From assembly GCA_030345135.1 (NCBI GenBank), contig CP128386.1, positions 4,160,667 through 4,224,666 of the forward strand: DNA of 64,000 bases. The letters run 5' to 3'. This document shows, piece by piece, positions 26,230-35,247 of the stretch; the stretch's first letter is position 1; every line of letters begins with the position of its first letter. The notes under the pieces were generated by a model. The model ran no database searches and had not been told where the DNA came from. It saw only the letters and a list, made by a program, of their open reading frames with translations. The position numbers and the translations under genes were made by a program. The stretch is from Chitinophagaceae bacterium DXS. GTDB taxonomy: Bacteria; Bacteroidota; Bacteroidia; Chitinophagales; Chitinophagaceae.

Positions 26230-27108
26230 ATGGCATTCAACATTCAAACATTCAAGACAAGATCTTTAACCGCCGCAATATTTGTAGTTGTTATGCTTGC
26301 CGGTTTGTTGCTGAATTATTTTAGTTTTTTTCTGTTGTTTACCGTTATACATTTTGGCTGCTGGCTGGAATATCAAAAGCTGATTGGACTGATTGATGAA
26401 GATTATAAACAAATAACGCCGTTTCATAAGTACGGTGTAATGATACTTGGCTGGGGATTTATGCTGTACATGGCGCATCCATCCATCGGCATAGGGAATC
26501 TAACGCTTCATGAAATCGGATGGTGGCTGATGGTTGTGTTTGCACTCGCATTGCCCATTGCAGAAATACTGTTTAGCAAGCAACTTAATGTAAAACTGAT
26601 CGGCTATTCGCTGACAGGTCTGTTATATATTTCATTGAGCTGGGGACTGATGATCGACATACGGAACAAGGGAATGGTTGATGGCGATTCAATTTTTCAT
26701 TATGACTTTGGCTGGATTTACCCTATTGTATTGATTGCATCTATTTGGATCAATGATACAATGGCCTACATAGTGGGTTCTTTTATTGGAAAAACGCCGT
26801 TCTCTTCTATTTCTCCGAAGAAAACCTGGGAAGGAACACTTGGCGGGGCAATACTTGCTATTGCGGCCGTAACATTATTAGGCTATTTTGCTTTCGGAAT
26901 GAAAGACTATACCTCACTTATCGTAATATCTTCTATTGCTGCAGTTATCGGAACCGCCGGCGATCTATTGGAAAGTAAATTAAAAAGGATGGCCAACGTT
27001 AAAGACAGCGGACATATCATGCCCGGCCATGGCGGTTTTCTTGACAGATTTGATTCTTTAATCCTGGCAACGCCATTTGTATGGTTTTACATCACTTTTT
27101 TTGCTTAA
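26230..27108 (+). CDS. cdsA: phosphatidate cytidylyltransferase (CDP-diacylglycerol synthase)
   Basis: Membrane enzyme that makes CDP-diacylglycerol from phosphatidic acid and CTP, feeding phospholipid synthesis. The 292-residue protein has seven to eight hydrophobic helices. The CdsA signature is near the C-terminus: SPKKTWEG at about 195-202, then ESKLKRMANVKDSGHIMPGHGG and LDRFDS. It is followed 93 bp later by psd, the decarboxylase of the same pathway, with its own -7 promoter box between them. Identification is firm. Confidence 0.95.
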   Translation: MAFNIQTFKTRSLTAAIFVVVMLAGLLLNYFSFFLLFTVIHFGCWLEYQKLIGLIDEDYKQITPFHKYGVMILGWGFMLYMAHPSIGIGNLTLHEIGWWLMVVFALALPIAEILFSKQLNVKLIGYSLTGLLYISLSWGLMIDIRNKGMVDGDSIFHYDFGWIYPIVLIASIWINDTMAYIVGSFIGKTPFSSISPKKTWEGTLGGAILAIAAVTLLGYFAFGMKDYTSLIVISSIAAVIGTAGDLLESKLKRMANVKDSGHIMPGHGGFLDRFDSLILATPFVWFYITFFA

Positions 27109-27175
27109 ACCAGCCATCTTTAGATTAGACAACGGAGATGCTTTTCCACTTCAGTCATCAGACATCATTTCTCGT

Positions 27176-27183
27176 TATCTTTG
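27176..27183 (+). promoter_or_regulatory. -7 box upstream of psd
   Basis: TATCTTTG matches TAnnTTTG, 18 nt before the psd ATG at 27202. A matching -33 element is not seen. Confidence 0.4.
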
Positions 27184-27201
27184 CAGTTCAAAAAACTTAC
27201 A

Positions 27202-27858
27202 ATGACGGTTCACAAAGAAGGTTACAAATCAATTGGTATTGCGGCACTTATATTTGGATTAGTTAATATATTGTCTTTTTTCTTCCTGAGTGCAAGCCTT
27301 CCCTGGCTGACTGCCATTATTTTTATCGTAACACTGTTTCTATTTCTTTTTATAGTTTCTTTCTTCCGTATTCCGAGTCGCACTTTAACCGTTTCTGAAG
27401 GACAGGTGATATGCCCTGCAGATGGCAAAGTGGTTGTTATTGAAGAGATTACCGATGAAGAATATTTTAAGGATAAACGCATCCAGGTGAGCATTTTCAT
27501 GAGCCCTGCTAATGTTCACGTTAACCGCAACCCCATGAGCGGCAACGTACTTTACAGCCAATATCACAAAGGAAAATACCTTGTTGCATGGCATCCAAAA
27601 TCATCAACTGAGAACGAAAGACATAGTGTAGTGATTGAAAACACAAAAGGAACTATTCTTGTAAAACAGATTGCCGGAGCGCTTGCAAAACGTATTTGTA
27701 ATTATCTGACAGCGGGACAGCAGGTGAAGCAAGGTGAAGAGCTTGGTTTTATCAAGTTTGGTAGCCGTGTGGACGTATTGTTGCCGCTGAATGCCAAAAT
27801 TGACGTTCAGATGAACCAGGTAGTAAAAGGCGGCATTACCGTTTTGGCAACTCTGTAA
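27202..27858 (+). CDS. psd: phosphatidylserine decarboxylase, short (type II/archaeal-like) form
   Basis: Pyruvoyl enzyme that decarboxylates phosphatidylserine to phosphatidylethanolamine at the membrane. The 218-residue proenzyme has two N-terminal hydrophobic helices (about 10-55). The conserved CPADGKV near 74 and the SPANVHVNR block near 105 follow. The self-cleavage site FGSRVD near residue 190 means that Gly-Ser cleavage would leave the pyruvoyl group on a short alpha chain. The FGS form rather than LGST is usual in this short subgroup. The start is the ATG at 27202. Together with cdsA it forms a phospholipid synthesis pair; phosphatidylserine synthase is not in the window. Confidence 0.94.
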   Translation: MTVHKEGYKSIGIAALIFGLVNILSFFFLSASLPWLTAIIFIVTLFLFLFIVSFFRIPSRTLTVSEGQVICPADGKVVVIEEITDEEYFKDKRIQVSIFMSPANVHVNRNPMSGNVLYSQYHKGKYLVAWHPKSSTENERHSVVIENTKGTILVKQIAGALAKRICNYLTAGQQVKQGEELGFIKFGSRVDVLLPLNAKIDVQMNQVVKGGITVLATL

Positions 27859-27883
27859 GCAGAATTTTAAACATCGTTTATGC

Positions 27884-27912
27884 GAACCGGACTTTATCAG
27901 TCCGGTTTTTTA
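27884..27912 (+). terminator. psd terminator
   Basis: Perfect stem AACCGGACT with AGTCCGGTT followed by TTTTTATT, starting 28 nt after the psd stop codon. Confidence 0.9.
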
Positions 27913-27976
27913 TTGCCTGGGTATTTTATACGTTGCGTCGCCGCTTCGTAGCGTCCGCCGCGAGAAACCTTGCCCT

Positions 27977-28007
27977 TTTGTAAACACCCCCCCATAGTAT
28001 ACCTTTG
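27977..28007 (+). promoter_or_regulatory. consensus promoter of the SF1 helicase gene, near-leaderless
   Basis: TTTG (27977-27980), a spacer of exactly 19 nt and TACCTTTG (28000-28007). The ATG begins at 28013, 5 nt after the box, so the transcript should start at or next to the start codon. Confidence 0.7.
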
Positions 28008-28012
28008 CGCCC

Positions 28013-29920
28013 ATGGATTACTTCAGGAAGCTATTGGATTTATTGAAGACTGAACGGGAAGAAGACCTTCGATCTTACAGACAACTTATTGAGAATTCTT
28101 CAGTTATAGATAGAAGAACGGCCGGATTGGCATGGTATCCCATTGCTATCAGGGGTTCCGAAGCCGGAAAAGGGGATTACCTGACCGTAGAAGTTGAGCG
28201 CACCACTCACCAGGATGTGAACCACCAACTCCGGTTTGGTGTTTCTGCGGTGCTTTTCTCAAACCATGATGCAAAAAACGACCGGCTGGAAGGCATCATC
28301 ACCTACCAATCGAACAATACTCTAAAAATTTCCCTTCGTGTTGATGAACTGCCTGATTGGGCAAGTGATGGCAAACTGGGCATTGACCTATTATTTGATG
28401 ATACCAGTTATGATGAAATGCAAAATGCGTTAAAAACTGCTGCAGGTATTGTCGAAAAAAGAGAAGAAGGACGTTTAGCGAGAATCTTAACCGGCGAACA
28501 ATCTCCCACATTCGACAACAGTGTGGTTCATTATAAAATCCCTTCATTAAACACAGTACAACAACTGGCGGTAGAAAAAATACTATCTGCAAACGAGGTT
28601 GCCATTGTACATGGGCCTCCCGGCACAGGGAAAACAACCACTTTGGTGCAGGCCATTAAGGCGTTGACAAAGCAGAACAATAAAAAAATACTGGTTGTTG
28701 CGCCTAGTAACACGGCAGTCGATTTGTTAAGCGAAAAGTTATCTGAAGAAGGGCTAAACGTGTTGCGCGTTGGTAATCCAGCCAAAGTTTCTGACAGATT
28801 GATGGCTTTGACATTAGACAGCAAAATGTCGGAGCACAGCAGCATGAAAGTCATCAAGTCGCTCAAAAGACAGGCAAACGAATTCCGGAACATGGCGCAG
28901 AAGTACAAGCGCAATTTTGGAAAAGCAGAAAGGGAGCAACGCAAAGCCTTGTTTGATGAGGCGAGAAAAATAATGAATGAAGTTGGCAAGACTGAGCAAT
29001 ACATTATAGACGATCTGATTGCGAAAGCCCAGGTGATCGCTGCAACACCTGTTGGTTCTAATCATTATACCGTTCGCAATGTTAGCTATGATACAGTAGT
29101 AATAGATGAAGCCGGACAGGCATTAGAGCCTGCCTGTTGGATACCTGTACTCAAAGCCCGCAAGGTAGTTTTCGCTGGTGATCATTGCCAGCTTTCTCCT
29201 ACTGTCAAATCTAATGAAGCGGCAAGGGGAGGGTTAAGTACAACATTGTTAGAAAAATGCGTTCAGTTATATCCCGATGCAACTGTGTTACTTGAAGAAC
29301 AATACCGCATGCATAACGACATAATGGGCTATTCGTCAAAAGTGTTTTACAACAATAAGCTGAAAGCCCATGCATCTGTTGCAGACAGTTTATTATTGGG
29401 TAATGATAAAGCAGTGTCATTTATAGATACGGCAGGCTGTGGATTTGATGAAAAGCGGGAAGGCACAAGTACTTCAAATGAAGAGGAAGCGATCTTTCTT
29501 ATAAAGCATTTAACACAACTCGTAAGAGAACTGGATCTGCATTACACAGAACAGAACTTCCCTTCCATTGCTGTCATCTCTCCTTACAAACAACAAATAC
29601 ATGTACTGTACGAATTATTTGAACAGTCCGACGAACTGAAAAAGTATCGCAATAAGATATCCATTAATACGATTGACAGTTTCCAGGGGCAAGAACGCGA
29701 TGTCGTTTATATCAGTATGACCAGAAGCAATATTGATGGCGAAATAGGCTTTCTTTCAGATATACGAAGAATGAATGTCGCCATGACAAGAGCCAAAAAG
29801 AAACTGGTAATAATTGGCGATAGCAGCACGCTTTCTCAAATGGATTTTTACGCCGGATTTATTGAATATGCCGAGCAGATCAATGCTTATCAGAGTGCGT
29901 GGGAGTTTGTAGAAGACTAA
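28013..29920 (+). CDS. superfamily 1B DNA/RNA helicase (UPF1/IGHMBP2-like)
   Basis: Helicase of 635 residues with an N-terminal OB-like/stalk region (about 1-180), then Walker A GPPGTGKTTT near residue 200. Next come VAPSNTAVD, the DEAG box VIDEAGQALEP near 364, QLSPTV, LEEQYRMH and the C-terminal motifs SPYKQQ, DSFQGQERD and NVAMTRAKKKL. The combination, with a helical insertion between motifs Ia and II, places it with the UPF1/IGHMBP2/SMUBP-2 group that unwinds 5' to 3'. Its cellular role in Bacteroidota is not established. It has its own consensus promoter and is convergent with the next gene. Confidence 0.93.
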   Translation: MDYFRKLLDLLKTEREEDLRSYRQLIENSSVIDRRTAGLAWYPIAIRGSEAGKGDYLTVEVERTTHQDVNHQLRFGVSAVLFSNHDAKNDRLEGIITYQSNNTLKISLRVDELPDWASDGKLGIDLLFDDTSYDEMQNALKTAAGIVEKREEGRLARILTGEQSPTFDNSVVHYKIPSLNTVQQLAVEKILSANEVAIVHGPPGTGKTTTLVQAIKALTKQNNKKILVVAPSNTAVDLLSEKLSEEGLNVLRVGNPAKVSDRLMALTLDSKMSEHSSMKVIKSLKRQANEFRNMAQKYKRNFGKAEREQRKALFDEARKIMNEVGKTEQYIIDDLIAKAQVIAATPVGSNHYTVRNVSYDTVVIDEAGQALEPACWIPVLKARKVVFAGDHCQLSPTVKSNEAARGGLSTTLLEKCVQLYPDATVLLEEQYRMHNDIMGYSSKVFYNNKLKAHASVADSLLLGNDKAVSFIDTAGCGFDEKREGTSTSNEEEAIFLIKHLTQLVRELDLHYTEQNFPSIAVISPYKQQIHVLYELFEQSDELKKYRNKISINTIDSFQGQERDVVYISMTRSNIDGEIGFLSDIRRMNVAMTRAKKKLVIIGDSSTLSQMDFYAGFIEYAEQINAYQSAWEFVED

Positions 29921-30200
29921 TTGACAATTGAAAGTGGACAATTGAAAATGAACGCGAAGAAAACTTTTTAACACATAGTAACGGAGCTATTTTCACACAA
30001 CCTCGCAGCGTTGAAGAAACTTGCTATAAGTCTTTCCACAAAAAGGTTTTCGTTAATGCCCCTTTTTATTTGAAAATTATTGTTACAAAGAGGTACACGG
30101 AGAGACTCACAGTTGCGCAGAGAATCTCTCCATTTGCACATTTGCATATTCGCACATTTCCGCGTCGGCACATTTTCAATTGTCCACTGTCAATTATCCA
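29921..30200. repeat. inverted TTGACAATTG repeats bracketing other words
   Basis: AATTGACAATTGAAAGTGG (from 29920, to about 29950) and its inverse at 30172-30200 bracket a 220-bp stretch. That stretch contains CACGGAGAGACTCACAG words and GCACATTTGCATATTCGCAC words (30134-30172). No gene. Confidence 0.7.
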
Positions 30201-30204
30201 TTAA

Positions 30205-30504
30205 TTAAAATACCAGTTTGAGTATTTCCCTGTGCGAGCTTATCACATGCTTCTTAAATTCCTCATACCATTTCTTCCACTCATCACCGCCCATGCCTGC
30301 CTGCATCGATTTTTCGTAATCATTAAGCGTCTCATATCCTTGTTCAAAAATCAGGCGATAGGCATCGCCGGTGAAATCTGAAAGGATTCGCACCTCTTTT
30401 GCATCAGGTGGCAGCAATTTTTGATCTTTAGCAGATTCGAGCAAGGTTTTTGCATCGCGGTAGTGACCGAATTGCAAATGGAAAATGTCTCTTACAATGT
30501 ACAT
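30205..30504 (-). CDS. hypothetical protein, possible dimeric alpha/beta-barrel fold
   Basis: A 99-residue soluble protein beginning MYIVRDIFHLQFGHYRDA, with a pattern of strand, helix, strand, strand, helix reminiscent of ferredoxin-like NIPSNAP or ABM-type domains. It also has a tryptophan-rich GDEWKKWYEEFK near the C-terminus. The ATG at 30504 is preferred over a GTG seven codons upstream. No catalytic residue can be named. It lies convergent to the helicase gene and downstream of the PIF1-like gene in the same direction. Fold assignment is tentative. Confidence 0.6.
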   Translation of the reverse strand: MYIVRDIFHLQFGHYRDAKTLLESAKDQKLLPPDAKEVRILSDFTGDAYRLIFEQGYETLNDYEKSMQAGMGGDEWKKWYEEFKKHVISSHREILKLVF

Positions 30505-30595
30505 GGCAAGCGTTTTAATGTACACGTAAAATTAGTTTATGCCTCCACCCTTGTCAATGGTGCAGATTGGCTAGTTATTTAATGGTAAAAAGAAA

Positions 30596-33118
30596 TTATT
30601 GCGTGTTTGCCGCTTCGGTATTACTCTTCTGCAACTGTAAAGATGCAAGCACGAGTTTTATCTCTCCAAAAGAAACATTGTCGCCAAGCTGAGCTTTTAT
30701 CACAGTAAGCGATTCTCCTTCAAGCTTTTTAACCTCAGGTTCAATCAGAATGACCTTTTCCCGGTCCACCAGTTTTTCAACCGGTATAATTCCCTTTTCT
30801 ACATAATGCGCTAAATGCCCCTCAATTGTCTGGACAGTAAAATTTCTTGCTGTCGCTATTTCACTGATGGTTTTTCCTTCAGCGAACAGTTTATATGTTT
30901 CTGCTTTTGTATCAATTTTTGGAGCAGCCTCGTTTTTCTCCGGTTGCTTTTTAATGGTCTTTCTTTCATGCATTTCTGATGAAAGATTGTGCTTCTCTGA
31001 ATAGGCTGTAATAATGCGTAAAAATTGTTTTCCGTATGTATTTACTTTTGCCTTTCCGAATCCGGAGATTTGTTCGAGCTCCTTTTCAGTCTGAGGAAGA
31101 TAGCGCGACATTTCTTCCAACGTTTTGCCACCTGCGACCATGAAAATAGGCAGATCTTTCTGATCACAGATAGCATCACGTAGCTGCTTCAGCTCCCGGT
31201 AAAGCTCGATATTGGGAAGATCAGTTTTGTATCCTTTGTTAGCGGCGGCATACGCATTAGCCTTGAACGCCGGCATTATAAAACTCTTGCCTAAAGCATA
31301 AAAAGAATCGAGTGTAAATCCTGCGGAAAGTCCTTTCATGATATGTTCTTTCCTGGCCACTTCCAGAAATAATTCCTGCAGGATTTCATTATAGTTGAGG
31401 GCCTGAGGTCTGCTATCTGTAACTGCGGGAGATTGGGGCAGTTGTTCCGTTATTAATTTAAGGTGACCTGCAAAATAATTTGCTGCAGCTTTACTACGAT
31501 CCTGCAAAGCCATATTCTTTTCCGGCACAATGTCTTCTCTTACATATTGCTGCAATTGTGACCTGAATTTCAGGGCCACATTTTGCAAAGCTTCAATGGC
31601 CTGCTGTTGCTGCTCAATCCAGGGCATGGTATTTTCTGAAAAAGCAGAAAGATGATCAAGAACAGATTGATGCAATTTATTTACTCCGGCAAGCATCTTT
31701 TTAAAATCGAAGATTTCTACAATAAGCTGTCCCTGGTACTGCTTTTTATCTTCCTGCAAGGAAGAATGCAAATAATCGGCGCTTTGTCTTTGATTGGAAA
31801 AATGAATGATATGCTCGTTGCTTCTGATACTTGAGCTGGAGATCCGGCTTCTTAACACCATGCCATTCAGCGTTGTACATCGGCTAAGTGCCACATAGAC
31901 CTGTCCGGATGCAAATGCCGCGCCGGCGTCAATAACAGCTTTTTCAAAAGTGAGTCCCTGGCTTTTGTGAATGGTAATGGCCCAGGCTAATCGCAGTGGG
32001 AATTGTTCGAAGGTACCCAGCACTTCGTCTTCCACCTGCTGCGAAGTTGCATTGATGGAATATTTGACATTCTCCCATTTCTCCTTCTTTACTTCAATTT
32101 CATTTATATCATCTTTGCACTGCACAAATATTGCTTCGTCTGTCAGTTTTGTAACGGTGCCAATCTTGCCATTAAAATACCGTCTTACTTTTTCAACATC
32201 ATTCTTGATAAACATCACCTGTGCGCCGACCCTGAGCTGAAGCAGCTCTTCAGCAGGATAAGCTCTTTCTCCAAAATCCCCTGTAACCACAGCTTTGAAC
32301 GTTGTTCGGGGAGAAGTTAATTTGGCAATTTCCGCAGCATTGATTGCATCTGCCTTATTGTTATGTGTGGTAAGGGTAATATAACCATCCCCCTTAACAG
32401 GCTGAAAGTCAGGATCAAATCTGTCATTGAGCACCCGAAAACCACTATCATCCATGGTATTTGTTCGCACCTTATTCAGAAGGTCAATAAAAGCCTGTTC
32501 GTTTTGCCTGTATATTTTGTCAAGCTCAATGTGCACTGGCTTTTGCTGTTGGATAACCTTACTATCGAAGAAAAATGTGCTGTCATAGTATCTCGACAAA
32601 ATACCCCACTCTTCGTCCGACGCCACGGGTGGCAACTGGAACATATCTCCAATGAAAAGCATCTGCACGCCTCCGAATGGCTCAGCATAGCGATTGCGGA
32701 AATGACGGAGTACAACATCTATTGCATCCAGCACATCACATCGTACCATGCTTATCTCGTCTATCACCAGTAGTTCCAGTTGTTGGAGGACCTGGCGCCG
32801 CTCTTTGGTCAGCTTGATGCGCCCTAATAAATGGTGTTTATCTATGGATTCTTCCTGTGGCTGGAAACCTCTTGATTCTGGTATGTATGGCGTAAATGGA
32901 AGCTGAAAAAAAGAGTGAATGGTAACACCGCCCGCGTTAATAGCGGCAACACCCGTGGGCGCCACGACCGCGGTCTGTTTAATGGTATTTGCCCGGATAT
33001 ATTTTAAAAAGGTCGTCTTACCTGTGCCGGCTTTACCCGTTAAAAAAACAGAACGGTTTGTATAATGGATGAAATCAGCCGCCAGGCTAAACATTGTATT
33101 TTGAGGATCTTGCATCAT
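30596..33118 (-). CDS. PIF1-like helicase with HRDC and C-terminal HTH_40 domains
   Basis: Superfamily 1B helicase of 840 residues. PIF1-type motifs lie in the first 450: Walker A GKAGTGKTTFL near 30, VVAPTGVAAINAGG, Walker B LLVIDEISMVRCD, GDMFQLPPV, and the C-terminal ITIHKSQGLTFEK and YVALSRCT. An HRDC domain lies at about 640-710 (ELKQLRDAICDQKDLP, LEQISGFGKAKV), then a helix-turn-helix of the type at RecQ C-termini (YKLFAEGKTISEIA). PIF1 enzymes unwind 5' to 3' and resolve G-quadruplexes and stalled forks. The start is the ATG pair at 33118/33115, preceded by AGGA; upstream codons translate repeat DNA. Confidence 0.92.
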   Translation of the reverse strand: MMQDPQNTMFSLAADFIHYTNRSVFLTGKAGTGKTTFLKYIRANTIKQTAVVAPTGVAAINAGGVTIHSFFQLPFTPYIPESRGFQPQEESIDKHHLLGRIKLTKERRQVLQQLELLVIDEISMVRCDVLDAIDVVLRHFRNRYAEPFGGVQMLFIGDMFQLPPVASDEEWGILSRYYDSTFFFDSKVIQQQKPVHIELDKIYRQNEQAFIDLLNKVRTNTMDDSGFRVLNDRFDPDFQPVKGDGYITLTTHNNKADAINAAEIAKLTSPRTTFKAVVTGDFGERAYPAEELLQLRVGAQVMFIKNDVEKVRRYFNGKIGTVTKLTDEAIFVQCKDDINEIEVKKEKWENVKYSINATSQQVEDEVLGTFEQFPLRLAWAITIHKSQGLTFEKAVIDAGAAFASGQVYVALSRCTTLNGMVLRSRISSSSIRSNEHIIHFSNQRQSADYLHSSLQEDKKQYQGQLIVEIFDFKKMLAGVNKLHQSVLDHLSAFSENTMPWIEQQQQAIEALQNVALKFRSQLQQYVREDIVPEKNMALQDRSKAAANYFAGHLKLITEQLPQSPAVTDSRPQALNYNEILQELFLEVARKEHIMKGLSAGFTLDSFYALGKSFIMPAFKANAYAAANKGYKTDLPNIELYRELKQLRDAICDQKDLPIFMVAGGKTLEEMSRYLPQTEKELEQISGFGKAKVNTYGKQFLRIITAYSEKHNLSSEMHERKTIKKQPEKNEAAPKIDTKAETYKLFAEGKTISEIATARNFTVQTIEGHLAHYVEKGIIPVEKLVDREKVILIEPEVKKLEGESLTVIKAQLGDNVSFGEIKLVLASLQLQKSNTEAANTQ

Positions 33119-33537
33119 TTCCTGTTCACGTGAATTGTAAAGGTAGGTTGTTGGGGGCAATAGTGGTGAATAGTGAATGGTCAATGGTGAAAGGTGCAGC
33201 TTCGGAACATTACGGAACCTTTTCAACATGATAAAATAGTGAATAGTGAAAAGGTCAATAGTGAAAGGTGCAGCTTTATAACAATATGGCACCTTTTCAA
33301 CTTTGATTTGTCGAGCCTTTCCAATCGGAATTTATTCGAGGCGGCTTGTACGGTTATGATTTTTGAGCTTCCCTGGAGGCCGGACTGAAACGGGCGCATT
33401 TATTCGTATAAAAGGACTCTTTTATCCGTGGGACAAAAAGAGCTCCTCATGACCTTTCTTGAGAGACAACGATAGCTCTGAAACAATTCCGCTGCCACAC
33501 CTTTCACTATTGACCATTCACTATTCACTCACAAAAG
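33119..33537. repeat. GTGAATAGT repeat mosaic with a degenerate 70-bp tandem duplication
   Basis: Two tandem units (about 33170-33236 and 33237-33306) share GTGAA-GGTCAATRGTGAAAGG, GTGCAGCTT and CCTTTTCAAC. The inverse of the same words closes the spacer at 33500-33533. Between them is about 190 bp of unique sequence without a gene. Confidence 0.65.
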
Positions 33538-33894
33538 CTACTCCTCCAACGCCGAAGTATTCTTCTTATCCAGCAACAAAATCTCATTTACCTGTATTTC
33601 CGTAAAATAGCGCTTGATACCTTCTTTATCCGTATAGTTACGGCTGGTGAGTTTTCCTTCTATAGCAATTTCATTTCCCTTATCAACATACTTTTCAAGA
33701 ATGTCGGCTACTTTACCCCAGGCTACCAGCGAGTGCCATTGTGTTTCTTTAACCCGTTCTCCCTTCTGATTCTTGTAAACTTCATTTGTGGCCATAGTGA
33801 ATTTTGCCATTTTTTTTCCATTGTCAATAGTGCGGATTTCTGGTTTTGCACCTAAATGTCCAATCAACTGTACTTTGTTTCTTAAGGCGTACAT
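33538..33894 (-). CDS. ssb: single-stranded DNA-binding protein, short form without acidic tip
   Basis: OB-fold SSB of 118 residues: starts YALRNKVQLIGHLGAKPEIR, then KMAKFTMATNE, the WHSLVAWGKVADILEKYV block near 52-70, and GKLTSRNYTDKEG. It binds and protects ssDNA during replication, repair or recombination. The usual C-terminal tail ending in DDIPF, which recruits partner proteins, is absent; the protein ends TSALEE. With the short length this suggests a secondary SSB paralogue and not the main replicative protein. It lies upstream of, and in the same direction as, the PIF1-like helicase gene, across a 400-bp spacer. Confidence 0.93.
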   Translation of the reverse strand: MYALRNKVQLIGHLGAKPEIRTIDNGKKMAKFTMATNEVYKNQKGERVKETQWHSLVAWGKVADILEKYVDKGNEIAIEGKLTSRNYTDKEGIKRYFTEIQVNEILLLDKKNTSALEE

Positions 33895-34267
33895 AACTGT
33901 AGATTTTTTGCTTTTAAAAATTTATTTATTTCAACCGATTCCTTATTGATTCGATCGTGATGCAAAAGTGCAGTGGACGGAAAACCCGAGTCGGTTATTA
34001 AACGTTTGTAGTTGGATATAGTCGTTTAGAAACGTTTATACGCGGATATGTGATTGATTATAAGCGAGTTGAGGTTGACGTTGTCAAATACAGGTTGGAT
34101 GACAGAAATGACAAAGTTGCTATACTACTCAGATTTATTTGAGTTTTAAACGGATTTGGCGAGTCCGCAAGACGCAATCTTCACTATAATTTCTCACCCA
34201 ACTTTTGTAATATTAGATTACTGTTTTATAATCCGTAAACGCGAAAACCTTTCAACTGTCATACCAT
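33895..34267. other. 373-bp spacer, divergent promoters expected
   Basis: Separates ssb (minus) from the hypothetical gene at 34268 (plus), so it should hold divergent promoters. Two loosely similar AACGTTTRTA...GGATATG units (about 34001-34020 and 34030-34051) are the only internal repetition seen. No gene found. Confidence 0.4.
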
Positions 34268-35086
34268 ATGATACCTCAGGAAGCAAATCCAAATAACCGG
34301 GAATATGAAGCGATTCAGAAACGTTATTATACATCACACGGGCTAAAATTGACTACGGAGCAAGCAGCGGAGGTTTTTTACTACGAGCAACAAAGAGACA
34401 TCCCGTCACGTAATCACTACTTTTCGTTGTGGGAAGAATTTGACTTTGAGTTTGCCGCTCTTCAGGATATTCTGACAGCCGAACAATTTGAGATTTATAA
34501 AATGAAGCATCAGGAGTTAATTCATCTGAATGAGCAGTTGTTAATACAGCAAGACGAAGAATACTCACATCAACTTGACGCAATTAAAGATGAACTTGAA
34601 TATTGCAGAACTCAATTATTGCCCGCACTGGAAAGGGAGCGGATATTTGTCCTTCAAGCCTGTATTGATGAGAAGGAAAAGGTTGCATACCTGAAAGCGG
34701 AGTATAAAAAGTTTCTCGTCGACAGTAAAAAATTCATTCTTGTAAACCATTTCAGACATCGTAAAGCGTTACAACCCACATTATTGAAACTTTCGCTGCT
34801 CCGTCACCAATTAACTTGTCTGATCCCCGATTACTATTCCTTCCGGGCAAGTATGGATGCTCCAACGATGGCTATTGCAGGCTTCCTCGAAAACAAACTA
34901 AAAAAGGATACTGACATAACACGGCATAATTTAGATAGTGTTCTGCAAGCATTGAAAGAATTCAGGCAGGCAAATACAGCCAAACATTTGGGAGATATCC
35001 GCGGATGGCATACAATAGATATTGAGGATGAAGAAAATCTAATGTTCATGCTCTTACTCGACCCACAGATGTATGAAAACTTGTAA
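34268..35086 (+). CDS. hypothetical helical protein
   Basis: A 272-residue, highly charged protein that is predicted to be almost all helix. Glu/Gln-rich segments at about 60-150 look like coiled coil (QELIHLNEQLLIQQDEEY, with KDELEYCRTQLLPALERER). A C-terminal block ends with LMFMLLLDPQMYENL. There is no signal peptide or membrane span. I do not recognise a family. It opens a stretch (34.2-36.7 kb) of orphan genes with no housekeeping function, so a recently acquired or fast-evolving gene is plausible. Confidence 0.65.
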   Translation: MIPQEANPNNREYEAIQKRYYTSHGLKLTTEQAAEVFYYEQQRDIPSRNHYFSLWEEFDFEFAALQDILTAEQFEIYKMKHQELIHLNEQLLIQQDEEYSHQLDAIKDELEYCRTQLLPALERERIFVLQACIDEKEKVAYLKAEYKKFLVDSKKFILVNHFRHRKALQPTLLKLSLLRHQLTCLIPDYYSFRASMDAPTMAIAGFLENKLKKDTDITRHNLDSVLQALKEFRQANTAKHLGDIRGWHTIDIEDEENLMFMLLLDPQMYENL

Positions 35087-35247
35087 CGGAGTTTTACAAT
35101 ACCCAATCGGGATTCGTATTGTTTACCCCCACCATTTTTGATCGCTAAAGGCAGGCATACAGTTTGTTAAAACAATCTGATCGCACACATATTGATTACC
35201 CTTTTTGTATGTTAGCAAAAGAACAACGCTAAACACAGTCGATCGAA

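Noticed and set aside
33119-33292. N-terminal extension of the PIF1-like helicase
   Set aside because: It translates GTGAATAGT repeats; the ATG pair with upstream AGGA fits the family start.
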